The translations under genes were made by a program, and so were the position numbers. From assembly GCF_030144325.1 (NCBI RefSeq), contig NZ_CP126307.1:1674001-1738000 (forward strand): a stretch of 64,000 nucleotides of DNA. The letters are read 5' to 3'. The notes under the pieces were generated by a model, which worked only from the letters and a program-made list of their open reading frames with translations, was not told the DNA's origin and did not search any database. This document shows, one piece after another, positions 18,295 to 26,511 of this stretch; the stretch's first letter is position 1, and each line of letters starts with the position of its first letter. The stretch comes from Bosea vestrisii. GTDB lineage: Bacteria; Pseudomonadota; Alphaproteobacteria; Rhizobiales; Beijerinckiaceae.

Positions 18295-18318
18295 CGTCCT
18301 ATCCCGGCCATGATCAGT

Positions 18319-18359
18319 CCCTTATTGGACCACGATGCGCGCTCCGCAGCCAATAAGGG
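18319..18359. promoter_or_regulatory. 10-bp perfect inverted repeat between regulator and uxaC
   Basis: CCCTTATTGG (18319-18328) and CCAATAAGGG (18350-18359) are perfect inverted repeats with a 21-bp spacer, about two helical turns apart. It sits in the divergent promoter region and could bind a dimer or a second regulator such as a catabolite-type repressor. Confidence 0.5.
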
Positions 18360-18380
18360 CGTAACACGTCGGACCAACGC

Positions 18381-18398
18381 ATACTAGTATATTAGTAT
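18381..18398. promoter_or_regulatory. Probable FCD-regulator operator before uxaC
   Basis: ATACTA (18381-18386) and TAGTAT (18393-18398) form an 18-bp near-perfect palindrome, AT-rich in a GC-rich genome. Size and shape are those of GntR/FCD operators. It lies about 60 bp before the uxaC start and is the best candidate site for the divergent regulator. Confidence 0.6.
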
Positions 18399-18455
18399 AT
18401 TGACGCGCCACCAGCGCCGGCCCTATGGTCCGGCCCGCCAGAGGAAACGCCAGCA

Positions 18456-19859
18456 ATGCTGCTGCACGACGATCGTCTTTTGCCTGCCGAACCGGTGACC
18501 CGCGGAATCGCGCGCCGCCTCTATGCCGGCATTCGCGACCTGCCGATCATCTCGCCGCACGGCCACACGGATCCGCGCTGGTTCGCCGAGAACGAGCCGT
18601 TCCCCGATCCGGCGACCCTCTTCGTCAAGCCGGACCACTACATCTTCCGCATGCTCTATTCGCAGGGTGTCCGGCTCGAACAGCTCGGCATCGCCCGCAA
18701 GGACGGTGGCGAGGTCGAAGCCGATCCGCGCAAGGTCTGGAAGCTCTTCGCCAGCAACTGGCATTTGTTCCGGGGCACGCCGACCAGGCTCTGGTTCGAG
18801 CATGCGGCTTGGACGATCTTCGGCATCACCGAGCGCCTCTCGGCCGAGAGCGCCGACCGCATCTATGACCGCATCGCCGAGCAGCTGGAGCAGGACGCGA
18901 TGCGCCCGCGCGCCCTGTTCGAGCGCTTCAACATCGAGGCGATCGCGACGACCGAGGGCGCGCTCGATCCGCTGAAGTGGCACGACATGATCAAGGACTC
19001 AGGCTGGGGCGGCAAGGTCGTCACCGCCTATCGTCCCGACAGCGTGGTCGATCCCGAATTCGAGGGCTTCAAGGGCAATCTCGAGCAGTTCGGCGAGCTG
19101 ACAGGCGAGGATGTCGGCAGCTGGAACGGCTATCTCGAAGCCCACCGCAAGCGCCGCGCCTATTTCATCGAGCACGGCGCGACCTCCTCCGACCATGGCC
19201 ATGCCACGGCCCGCACCGCCAACCTGACCTCGGCCGAGTGCGAGAAGCTCTTCGCCAAGATCCTGAAAGGCAAGTTCTCGGCCGAGGACGCCGACGTCTT
19301 CCGCGGCCAGATGCTGACCGAGATGGCGAAGATGAGCCTCGACGACGGGCTCGTCCTGCAGATCCATCCCGGTTCCCACCGCAACCACAACCCGCATCTG
19401 TTCGAACAGTTCGGCCGCGACATGGGCTCCGACATCCCGCGCGGCATGGACTATGTCTCGGCGCTGAAGCCCTTGCTCGACGCCGTCGGCAACGAGCCGA
19501 ACCTCACCGTCATCGCCTTCACCCTCGACGAGACCAGCTATTCGCGCGAGCTCGCTCCGCTCGCTGGCCATTACCCGGCGCTGAAGCTCGGGCCTGGCTG
19601 GTGGTTCCTCGATGCGCCCGAGGCGATGCTGCGCTTCCGCGAGCTCACCACCGAGACCGCCGGCTTCTACAACACCGTCGGCTTCAACGACGACACGCGC
19701 GCCTATCTCTCGATCCCGGCGCGCCACGACGTCGCCCGCCGCTGCGACTGCGCCTACCTCGCCAAGCTCGTCGCCGAGCATCGGCTCGACGAGGACGAGG
19801 CTGCCGAAGTCGCCCATGATCTCGCCTACCGCCTGGCCAAGGAGGCTTACCGGCTGTGA
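18456..19859 (+). CDS. uxaC: Glucuronate (uronate) isomerase
   Basis: The 467-residue protein matches UxaC over its length (typical 465-470): LPIISPHGHTDPRWFAEN near the N terminus with metal-binding HGH, DHYIFRMLYSQG, and late RHDVARRCDCAYLA. It interconverts D-glucuronate with D-fructuronate and D-galacturonate with D-tagaturonate in the cytoplasm. It is the first gene of a run whose next gene, kduI, starts at an overlapping GTGA. The product fructuronate is the substrate of the UxuB-type enzyme encoded at the end of the run. Confidence 0.93.
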   Translation: MLLHDDRLLPAEPVTRGIARRLYAGIRDLPIISPHGHTDPRWFAENEPFPDPATLFVKPDHYIFRMLYSQGVRLEQLGIARKDGGEVEADPRKVWKLFASNWHLFRGTPTRLWFEHAAWTIFGITERLSAESADRIYDRIAEQLEQDAMRPRALFERFNIEAIATTEGALDPLKWHDMIKDSGWGGKVVTAYRPDSVVDPEFEGFKGNLEQFGELTGEDVGSWNGYLEAHRKRRAYFIEHGATSSDHGHATARTANLTSAECEKLFAKILKGKFSAEDADVFRGQMLTEMAKMSLDDGLVLQIHPGSHRNHNPHLFEQFGRDMGSDIPRGMDYVSALKPLLDAVGNEPNLTVIAFTLDETSYSRELAPLAGHYPALKLGPGWWFLDAPEAMLRFRELTTETAGFYNTVGFNDDTRAYLSIPARHDVARRCDCAYLAKLVAEHRLDEDEAAEVAHDLAYRLAKEAYRL

Positions 19860-20707
19860 CCAGTGCTGCAAAAACCATCGACGAACGTCAGGCTGCCCAT
19901 CCGCGTGACGTGAAGGGCTACGACACCGAGACCCTGCGCCAGGACTTCCTGATTGAGCGCATCTTCGTGCCCGGCGAGGTCGCGCTGACCTATAGCCATT
20001 ATGACCGCATGATCGTCGGCGGCGCGACGCCGGCCGCAAAGCCGCTGACGCTCGATCCGTTCCCGCCGACCGGCACGCCCTTCTTCCTGGCACGCCGCGA
20101 GCTCGGGGTGATCAATCTCGGCGGCGCCGGCTCGGTCACGGTCGATGGCGAGCGCTTCGACTTGCCGTCGCTCGACGCGCTCTATGTCGGCCTCGGCGCA
20201 AAGGACGTCTCCTTCGCCAGCGCCGACCCGGCCAACCCGGCGAAGTTCTACCTGACCAGCGCTCCGGCCCATCGCGAAGCCAAGCACCAGCTCATCCGCA
20301 AGGAAGACGCCAACACCATCCATCTTGGCGCTAGCGAAACCTCGAACAAGCGCACTATCCGGCAATACATCATGCCGAACAGCACCGGCACCAACCAGCT
20401 GGTGATGGGCATGACGGCGCTGGAGCCGGGGTCGGTCTGGAACTCTATGCCCTGCCACACGCATACGCGGCGGATGGAAGCCTATCTCTACTTCAACCTC
20501 GATCCCGCCCACCGCGTCTTCCACTTCATGGGTGAGCCGCAGCAGACCCGCCATTTGCTCGTCGCCAACGAGCAGGCGGTGATCGCGCCGAACTGGTCGA
20601 TCCATTGCGGCTGCGGCACCTCGAACTATGCCTTCGTCTGGGCCATGGCCGGCGACAATGTCGAGTTCACCGACATGGACGCCGCCCCGGTGGATACGCT
20701 GCGCTGA
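19856..20707 (+). CDS. kduI: 5-dehydro-4-deoxy-D-glucuronate isomerase
   Basis: A 283-residue cupin-like protein of KduI length with RQYIMPNSTGTNQLVMGMT and the zinc-site region MPCHTHTRRMEAYLYF (His, His, Glu) followed by NWSIHCGCGTSNYAFVWAM. It converts 5-keto-4-deoxyuronate (from unsaturated uronates of pectin, or glycosaminoglycan-like polymers) to 3-deoxy-glycero-2,5-hexodiulosonate. GTG start overlaps the uxaC stop (GTGA), and its stop overlaps the kduD start (TGATG), showing tight coupling. Confidence 0.93.
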   Translation: MTSAAKTIDERQAAHPRDVKGYDTETLRQDFLIERIFVPGEVALTYSHYDRMIVGGATPAAKPLTLDPFPPTGTPFFLARRELGVINLGGAGSVTVDGERFDLPSLDALYVGLGAKDVSFASADPANPAKFYLTSAPAHREAKHQLIRKEDANTIHLGASETSNKRTIRQYIMPNSTGTNQLVMGMTALEPGSVWNSMPCHTHTRRMEAYLYFNLDPAHRVFHFMGEPQQTRHLLVANEQAVIAPNWSIHCGCGTSNYAFVWAMAGDNVEFTDMDAAPVDTLR

Positions 20708-21471
20708 TGGTGACGCGTTCGCCCTTCTCGCTGGAAGGCCGCAGAGCGCTGGTCACCGGCGCCAATACCGGTATCGGCCAGGGCATTGCGCTGGCGTTGG
20801 CTGAGGCCGGCGCCAGGGTCGTCGCGGCCGGCCGTTCGAGCATGGCGGAGACGGAAAAGCTGATCGCCGAGGCAGGTGGGACCTGCTTCGCGCTTCAGGT
20901 CGATCTGCAGCAGAACGGCATCGCCCAGCGCGTGATCGAACAGGCCTCGGATCTCACCGGCCCGCTCGACATCCTCGTCAACAATGCCGGCATCATCCGC
21001 CGCGCCGACGCGCTCGATTTCAGCGAGAGCGACTGGGATGAGGTGATGAACCTCAACCTCAAGGCCAATTTCTTCCTGGCCCAGGCCTTCGCCAAGGCGG
21101 CGCTCGCCGCCGGCCGCGGCGGGCGCATCGTCAACATCGCCTCGCTGCTCTCCTTCCAGGGCGGCATCCGCGTCGCCTCCTATACGGCGAGCAAGAGCGG
21201 GCTCGCTGGCCTGACGCGGCTGCTCGCCTGCGAATGGGCGGCCAAGGGCATCAACGTCAACGCGATCGCCCCCGGCTATGTCGAGAGCAACAACACCGAA
21301 GCCTTGCGCGCCGACGCCGACCGCAACACCGCGATCCTCGCCCGGATCCCGGCCGGCCGCTGGGGCAAGCCCTCGGATATCGGCGGCGCGGCCGTGTTCC
21401 TGGCGAGCGACGCGGCCGCCTACATCCACGGCGCGATCCTTCCCGTCGACGGAGGCTGGCTGGCCCGATGA
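20707..21471 (+). CDS. kduD: 2-dehydro-3-deoxy-D-gluconate 5-dehydrogenase (KduD-type SDR)
   Basis: A 254-residue classical SDR with TGANTGIGQGIALALAEAG, NNAGIIRR, the catalytic serine in IASLLSFQGG and Y-x3-K in SYTASKSGLAGL. FSLEGRRALVTGANTGIG and the IIRRADALDFSESDWDEVMNLN segment are KduD-like. It reduces the KduI product to 2-keto-3-deoxygluconate with NADH. The start at 20707 overlaps the kduI stop by one base. KdgK and KDPG aldolase needed for the next steps are not in the window. Confidence 0.9.
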   Translation: MVTRSPFSLEGRRALVTGANTGIGQGIALALAEAGARVVAAGRSSMAETEKLIAEAGGTCFALQVDLQQNGIAQRVIEQASDLTGPLDILVNNAGIIRRADALDFSESDWDEVMNLNLKANFFLAQAFAKAALAAGRGGRIVNIASLLSFQGGIRVASYTASKSGLAGLTRLLACEWAAKGINVNAIAPGYVESNNTEALRADADRNTAILARIPAGRWGKPSDIGGAAVFLASDAAAYIHGAILPVDGGWLAR

Positions 21472-21809
21472 CGAACCGTCTCAACTCCTTCTTCCAGCGC
21501 GACGGTGACATCGCCTGGGAGCCGACCGAGCCCGGTGTCAGGCGCAAGATCATGGCCTATGGGCCGGACCTGATGGTGGTGCGCGTCGTCTTCGAGCGAG
21601 GTGCGATCGGCAAGGCGCACCAGCATCCGCACCGCCAGGCGTCCTATGTCGAGAGCGGCGTCTTCGACGTCACCATCGACGGCAAGACCAGCCGGCTTGC
21701 CGCCGGTGACACCTTCTTCGTGCCCGAGAACCTCGTCCACGGCGTGGTCAACATCGAGGCCGGGCAATTGATCGATTCCTTCACACCGATGCGGACGGAA
21801 TTTTTGTGA
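21468..21809 (+). CDS. kdgF: Cupin protein, KdgF-like uronate-linearising enzyme
   Basis: This 113-residue single-domain cupin (FFQRDGDIAWEPTEPGVRRK, then HQHPHRQASYVESG and AGDTFFVPENLVHGV) matches KdgF, which converts 4,5-unsaturated galacturonate or mannuronate to the linear ketone used by KduI or DehU-type enzymes. Metal ligands are probably the His of HQHPHRQ and of the second cupin motif. It overlaps kduD by ATGA. KdgF plus KduI/KduD in one operon indicates use of lyase-derived unsaturated uronates, though simple cupins can have other roles. Confidence 0.82.
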   Translation: MTNRLNSFFQRDGDIAWEPTEPGVRRKIMAYGPDLMVVRVVFERGAIGKAHQHPHRQASYVESGVFDVTIDGKTSRLAAGDTFFVPENLVHGVVNIEAGQLIDSFTPMRTEFL

Positions 21810-21903
21810 GAGCTCGCCGTGCCGGCCGTGCCGGCGCGGCTCCCGTCAGGGGACAAGAACGACCGGAATAAGCCGGCGATCATTTTGGGGAGAGGACAAG
21901 ACC

Positions 21904-22887
21904 ATGCTCAATCGACGGAGTTTCTCCGCGCTCGCCGGCGTCGCCTTCGCCGCGCTGCTCGCGACCTCGGCGCAGGCGCAGAACGTCACCCTGCGCTCGA
22001 CCGACATCCATCCGACCGACTATCCGACGGTCGAGGCCGTCCGGCACATGAGCAAGCTGCTCGAGGAGCGCACGCAAGGGCGGATCAAGATCAACGTCTT
22101 CCACTCGGCCCAGCTCGGCCAGGAGAAGGACACGATCGACCAGACGCGCTTCGGCGTGATCGACATCAACCGCATCAACATGGCGCCGTTCAACAACCTG
22201 ATCCCGGCGACCAACGTGCCGTCCCTGCCCTTCATCTTCCGCTCGGTCGACCACATGCGGAAGGTCATGGACGGCTCGATCGGCGACAACCTGCTCAAGG
22301 ATTTCGAGAAGCACGACCTGATCGGCCTCGCCTTCTACGATTCCGGCTCGCGCTCCTTCTACAATTCGAAGAAGGCGATCAACACGCCCGCCGACATGAA
22401 GGGCATGAAAATCCGCGTACAGCAGTCCGACATGTTCGTCGCGCTGGTCTCGGCCCTCGGCGCCAACGCCACGCCGATGCCGTTCGGCGAAGTCTATTCG
22501 GCCTTGCAGACCGGCGTCATCGACGGCGCCGAGAACAACTGGCCCTCCTACGAGTCGACCCGGCATTTCGAGGTCTCGAAATTCTATTCGGTGACCGAGC
22601 ACTCGCTCTCGCCGGAAGTGCTGGTGATGTCGAAGAAGAGCTTCGACAAGTTCAACGCAGCCGACCAGGCGCTGATCAAGGCGGCAGCGAAGGAGTCCGT
22701 CCTCAAGATGCGCGAGCTCTGGGACGCCCGCGAGAAGGCCTCGGAAGCCAAGGTCAAGGCCGGCGGCGCCCAGGTCAACGCCATCGAGAAGCAGCCCTTC
22801 ATCGACGCGATGAAGCCGGTCTACGACAAGTTCGTCACCGACGCGAAGCTCAAGGACATGGTCGCCGCCATCCAGGCGGTGAAGTGA
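21904..22887 (+). CDS. TRAP transporter periplasmic solute-binding protein (DctP type)
   Basis: A 327-residue protein with a signal peptide (MLNRRSFSALAGVAFAALLA, cleavage after AQA) and the DctP fold: YPTVEAVRHMSKLLEERTQG, LGQEKDTIDQTRFGVIDINRIN, the conserved substrate Arg region MKIRVQQSDMF and GVIDGAENNWPSY. It binds an organic acid and passes it to the DctQ/DctM membrane subunits encoded next. In this cluster the ligand is probably a mono- or unsaturated di-uronate. A GGGGAGAGG site precedes the start. Confidence 0.88.
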   Translation: MLNRRSFSALAGVAFAALLATSAQAQNVTLRSTDIHPTDYPTVEAVRHMSKLLEERTQGRIKINVFHSAQLGQEKDTIDQTRFGVIDINRINMAPFNNLIPATNVPSLPFIFRSVDHMRKVMDGSIGDNLLKDFEKHDLIGLAFYDSGSRSFYNSKKAINTPADMKGMKIRVQQSDMFVALVSALGANATPMPFGEVYSALQTGVIDGAENNWPSYESTRHFEVSKFYSVTEHSLSPEVLVMSKKSFDKFNAADQALIKAAAKESVLKMRELWDAREKASEAKVKAGGAQVNAIEKQPFIDAMKPVYDKFVTDAKLKDMVAAIQAVK

Positions 22888-22897
22888 GCTGAACTGC

Positions 22898-22919
22898 GGG
22901 GCGGCCTCCGGGCCGCCCC
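22898..22919 (+). terminator. GC-rich hairpin after dctP
   Basis: A perfect 9-bp stem (GGGGCGGCC with GGCCGCCCC) with a 4-nt loop begins 11 bases after the dctP stop. There is no T-run, so it is more likely a partial terminator or 3'-end stabiliser that lets the binding protein be made in excess of DctQM. Confidence 0.55.
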
Positions 22920-22930
22920 GACTTCCAAAG

Positions 22931-23033
22931 CCCTCATCCTGAGGAGCGATCGCAGATCGCGTCTCGAAGGATGATCCAGTGCACGCTGGAACCATCCTTC
23001 GAGACGCCGCTTCGCGGCTCCTCAGGATGAGGG
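22931..23033. repeat. Large palindromic intergenic repeat, copy R2
   Basis: Outer arms CCCTCATCCTGAGGAGC and GCTCCTCAGGATGAGGG are perfect inverted repeats and continue inward to TCTCGAAGGATG and CATCCTTCGAGA around a central GATCCAGTG-like loop. The whole unit of 103 bp can fold into one long hairpin. It lies between dctP and dctQ, inside the TRAP operon, and differs in sequence class from R1/R3/R7. Confidence 0.8.
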
Positions 23034-23065
23034 CTGAGCATAGAAAACCCGGCACCGGACATCCC

Positions 23066-23599
23066 ATGCACGCCTTCACCGCGCTTCTGACGCGCCTCGG
23101 CGCCAAGCTCAGCCTCTATGCCCTGTTCACCGCCGGCACCGGCCTCGTGCTGATGACGGTGATGGTCGCCTGGGGCGTGTTCGGCCGCTATGTGCTGAAC
23201 GACACGCCGATCTGGGTCGAGGCCGGCTCGCTCTTCCTGATGTCCTGGTTCATCCTGCTCGGCGCCGCCGTCGGCGTCCGCGAGAGCGACCATCTCGGCT
23301 TCGAAGTCGGGCTCGCCATGTCGCCGCCGCCGCTGCGGGCCGCGCTCGTTCTCATCGGCGAGGGCCTGGTCTGCCTCTTCGGCCTGGCGATGCTCGGCTA
23401 TGGCAGCCAGCTCGCCGCCGGGACCTGGAGCGACCGCATGCCGATCATCGGCATCTCGCGCGGCTGGGACTATGTTCCGATCGCCGCCGGCGGTGCGCTG
23501 ATCGCGCTGTTCGCGCTCGAGAAGATGCTGCTCTTCGTCACCGGCCTGACGCAGGCCCCGCTCGGCTTCGGCCATTTCGGCTCCGAGCAGGAGGTCTGA
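23066..23599 (+). CDS. TRAP transporter small permease (DctQ type)
   Basis: A 177-residue protein with four membrane helices and the DctQ motif FGRYVLNDTPIWVEAGSLFLMSWF. It links the binding protein to the large DctM subunit in the inner membrane. Start 23066 is chosen because the longer open frame begins inside the R2 repeat and the family begins near here. It is followed after three bases by dctM. Confidence 0.86.
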   Translation: MHAFTALLTRLGAKLSLYALFTAGTGLVLMTVMVAWGVFGRYVLNDTPIWVEAGSLFLMSWFILLGAAVGVRESDHLGFEVGLAMSPPPLRAALVLIGEGLVCLFGLAMLGYGSQLAAGTWSDRMPIIGISRGWDYVPIAAGGALIALFALEKMLLFVTGLTQAPLGFGHFGSEQEV

Positions 23600-23602
23600 G
23601 GA

Positions 23603-24883
23603 ATGGAACTCTGGGTTCTCTTCGGCACTTTCTCGCTGCTGCTGCTGATCGGCGTGCCCGTCGCCTTCTGCCTCGGCATCGCCTCGGTCGCGACCGTCGC
23701 CTATATGGGCCTGCCGCCGGTCGTCGTCTTCCAGCAGATGAATTCCGGCATGAACGCCTTCGCCATGATGGCGATCCCGTTCTTCATCTATGCCGGCGAC
23801 CTGATGATCCGCGGCGGCATCGCCGAGCGGCTGATCCAGATGGCGTCGAGCCTCGTCGGTCATCTGCGCGGCGGCCTCGGCCAGGTCAATGTCGTGACCT
23901 GCACGCTCTTCGGCGGCATTTCCGGCTCGGCCGTGGCCGATGCCTCCGCCGTCGGCGGCCTGATGATCCCGCAGATGAAGAAGCGCGGCTACGACGCCGA
24001 CTACGCCGTCAACGTCACCGCGAACGCGGCGATCATCGCGCTTTTGATCCCGCCCTCGCACAACATGATCATCTATTCGCTCTCGGCGGGCGGCAATATT
24101 TCGATCGCCGACCTGTTCACCGCCGGCGTCGTTCCCGGCCTGCTGCTCTGCGGCTCGCTGATGTTCGCCGCCTGGGCAGTGGCGGTGAAGCGCGGCTATC
24201 CGCGCGAGGCCTTTCCGGGCTTCGCCGCCGTCGGCCGTTATGTCGTCGTCGCCACGCCAGGCATCCTGCTGATCGGCATCATCTTCGGCGGCGTTCGCTC
24301 CGGCGTCTTCACCGCGACGGAATCCTCCTGCGTTGCGGTGGTCTACGCCATCCTCGTCACCATCCTGGTCTACCGGCAATTGACCTGGACCGCTTTCGTC
24401 GAGGCGACGCTCGGCGCTGTCAGAACCACGGCGATGGTGCTTTTGGTGATCGGCACGGCCGGCTCCTTCGGCTGGCTGATGGCCTTCTTGGAGGTGCCGC
24501 AGGCGACGATCGCGGCGATGAAGGCGGTCTCCGACAACCCGCTCGTCATCCTGCTGATGATCAACCTGATCCTGCTGGTGCTCGGGACCTTCATGGACAT
24601 GGCGCCGATGATCATCATCTGCACGCCGATCTTCCTGCCGGTGGTGAAGGCCTTCGGCGTCGACCCCGTGCATTTCGGCGTGATCCTGATCCTCAATGCC
24701 GGCATCGGACTGAACACCCCGCCGGTCGGCTCGGTGCAGTTCGTCGCCTGCGCCATCGGGCGGATCTCTATCGGCGAATCCATGCGCACGATCTGGCCCT
24801 TCTACGGCGCCTCGGTTGCCGTGCTGCTGCTGGTGACCTATGTGCCCGGCATCTCCCTCTGGCTGCCGAGGCTGTTCCATTGA
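23603..24883 (+). CDS. TRAP transporter large permease (DctM type)
   Basis: A 426-residue membrane protein with about twelve helices, N-terminal FGTFSLLLLIGVPVAFCLGIA and conserved DctM loops FGGISGSAVADASAVGGLMI and LIPPSHNMIIYS, and GTFMDMAPMIIICTPIFLPV. It carries out sodium-driven uptake of the acid delivered by DctP. Its stop overlaps the TTG start of the UxuB-type gene, so the transporter and the catabolic dehydrogenase are translationally coupled. Confidence 0.9.
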   Translation: MELWVLFGTFSLLLLIGVPVAFCLGIASVATVAYMGLPPVVVFQQMNSGMNAFAMMAIPFFIYAGDLMIRGGIAERLIQMASSLVGHLRGGLGQVNVVTCTLFGGISGSAVADASAVGGLMIPQMKKRGYDADYAVNVTANAAIIALLIPPSHNMIIYSLSAGGNISIADLFTAGVVPGLLLCGSLMFAAWAVAVKRGYPREAFPGFAAVGRYVVVATPGILLIGIIFGGVRSGVFTATESSCVAVVYAILVTILVYRQLTWTAFVEATLGAVRTTAMVLLVIGTAGSFGWLMAFLEVPQATIAAMKAVSDNPLVILLMINLILLVLGTFMDMAPMIIICTPIFLPVVKAFGVDPVHFGVILILNAGIGLNTPPVGSVQFVACAIGRISIGESMRTIWPFYGASVAVLLLVTYVPGISLWLPRLFH

Positions 24884-26349
24884 CGCGCCTGTCCTCCGCC
24901 ACGCTCGCTTCCCTTCCGGCTGCCGTCAGGCGGCCGGGCTATGATCGGAGCACGCTCACGCCCGGCATCGTCCATCTCGGCCTCGGTGCCTTCACGCGCG
25001 CCCATATGTGCGAGTTCACCGACGACGCGCTGGAGACCGAGTTCGGCGCCTGGGGCATCATCGGCGCCAGCCTGCAGCGGCCCGACCAGCGCGACCGGCT
25101 CAGACCGCAAGACGGGCTCTACACCTTCCTGAAGCGCGCGCCTTCCGGACCGGAGCTGCGCGTCATTGGTTCGGTGCTCGACGTCCTCGTCGCCCCCGAG
25201 AGCCCGCAGACGCTGGTCGCAAGGCTCGCCGCATCCGAGACCAGGATCGTCTCGCTCACCGTCACAGAGAAGGGCTATTGCCACGACCCGGCGACCGGAA
25301 AGCTCAAGGCCGATCATCCCGACATCGTCCACGACCTCGCCAATCCGGATGCACCGCGCTCGGCCGTCGGCCTGATCGTCGCCGGCCTCGCGGCGCGCAA
25401 GGCCGCGGGCCTCGGCCCCTTCACCGCGCTCTGCTGCGACAACCTCCCCTCCAACGGCCATGTGCTGGCCGGCCTCGTCCGCGACTTCGCTGCGCTGCGC
25501 GACGACGCCCTGGCTGCCTGGATCGAGGCCAACGGCGCCTTCCCCTCGACCATGGTCGACCGCATCGTGCCGGCGACGACCGACGCCGACATCGCCGAGG
25601 TCGCGAGCCTGCTCGGGCTCGATGATGCCGCGCCCGTGATAGGCGAGCCTTTCCGGCAATGGGCGGTCGAGGACGTCTTCGCTGCTGGCCGCCCGCGCTG
25701 GCACGAGGTTGGCGCGCAGATGGTCTCGGAGGTCGCCCCCTTCGAGTTCATGAAGCTGCGCATGCTCAACGGCGCGCATTCGAGCCTCGCCTATCTCGGC
25801 TATCTCGCCGGGCACGAGACGGTCGCGGCCGCGAGCGGCGATCCGGTCTTCGCCCGCTTCCTGCAAGGGCTCTGGGGCGAGATCATCCCGACCGTGCCGG
25901 CACCGCAGGGCGTCGATCTCAAGGCTTATGCCAGCGATCTTCTCGCCCGCTTCCAGAACCCGGCGATCAGGCATCGCACCTGGCAGATCGCCATGGACGG
26001 CTCGCAGAAGCTGCCGCAGCGCCTGCTCGGCACCATCCGCGAGCGGCTGAAGGCTGGCGCGCCGATCGAGCATCTCGCGCTCGGCGTCGCCGCCTGGATG
26101 GCCTATGCCGCCGGGATCGACGAGAAGGGCCAGCCGATCGACGTGCGCGATCCTTTGGCGGCCGAGTTCGCGCTACGCGCCAAGGCCCTTGGCCGCGATG
26201 CCGTGGCACTGAGCACGGCCCTGTTAGGCATCGGCGCGATCTTCGGCGATGACCTGCCGCGAGAGGAGCGCTTCATCGGGCAGGTGGCGCGCCATCTCGA
26301 CAGCCTGTTCCAGAAGGGCGCGAAGGCGACGGCTGCAGCGCTGGGGTAA
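24880..26349 (+). CDS. uxuB: Mannitol dehydrogenase-family oxidoreductase (fructuronate reductase type)
   Basis: A 489-residue member of the polyol-specific long-chain dehydrogenase family: TPGIVHLGLGAFTRAHM nucleotide motif, TVTEKGYCHDPATGKL, CCDNLPSNGHVL, MVDRIVPATT and the catalytic K-x5-N-x2-H in KLRMLNGAHSSLAYLG. UxuB reduces D-fructuronate to D-mannonate; the presence of uxaC in the cluster makes this more likely than mannitol or arabitol oxidation. The TTG start (TTGA overlap with dctM) is inferred from homology beginning at once. No mannonate dehydratase gene is in the window. Confidence 0.84.
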   Translation: MTRLSSATLASLPAAVRRPGYDRSTLTPGIVHLGLGAFTRAHMCEFTDDALETEFGAWGIIGASLQRPDQRDRLRPQDGLYTFLKRAPSGPELRVIGSVLDVLVAPESPQTLVARLAASETRIVSLTVTEKGYCHDPATGKLKADHPDIVHDLANPDAPRSAVGLIVAGLAARKAAGLGPFTALCCDNLPSNGHVLAGLVRDFAALRDDALAAWIEANGAFPSTMVDRIVPATTDADIAEVASLLGLDDAAPVIGEPFRQWAVEDVFAAGRPRWHEVGAQMVSEVAPFEFMKLRMLNGAHSSLAYLGYLAGHETVAAASGDPVFARFLQGLWGEIIPTVPAPQGVDLKAYASDLLARFQNPAIRHRTWQIAMDGSQKLPQRLLGTIRERLKAGAPIEHLALGVAAWMAYAAGIDEKGQPIDVRDPLAAEFALRAKALGRDAVALSTALLGIGAIFGDDLPREERFIGQVARHLDSLFQKGAKATAAALG

Positions 26350-26356
26350 GGACACC

Positions 26357-26463
26357 CGTCATGCTCGGGCTTGACCCGAGCATCTCAGGCCGGATCAGCC
26401 TCCCATCGTGCCTTTCCGTCCTGAGATTCTCGGGTCTGCGCTTCGCTTCGCCCGAGAATGACG
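26357..26463. repeat. Palindromic intergenic repeat, copy R3
   Basis: Almost identical to R1 at both ends (CGTCATGCTCGGGCTTGACC ... GAGAATGACG) with a more variable middle. It follows the uxuB stop by a few bases. The ATG inside its last bases opens a frame into the next gene but is unlikely to be the real start. Confidence 0.8.
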
Positions 26464-26511
26464 CGCCTCGTCCCTCTTGATCCCCACCTCACCCTGGCGC
26501 CAGATGCCGGC

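Noticed and set aside
22979..23065. Longer N terminus for the DctQ protein
   Set aside because: These codons lie mostly in the R2 repeat and do not resemble the family; ATG 23066 is used.
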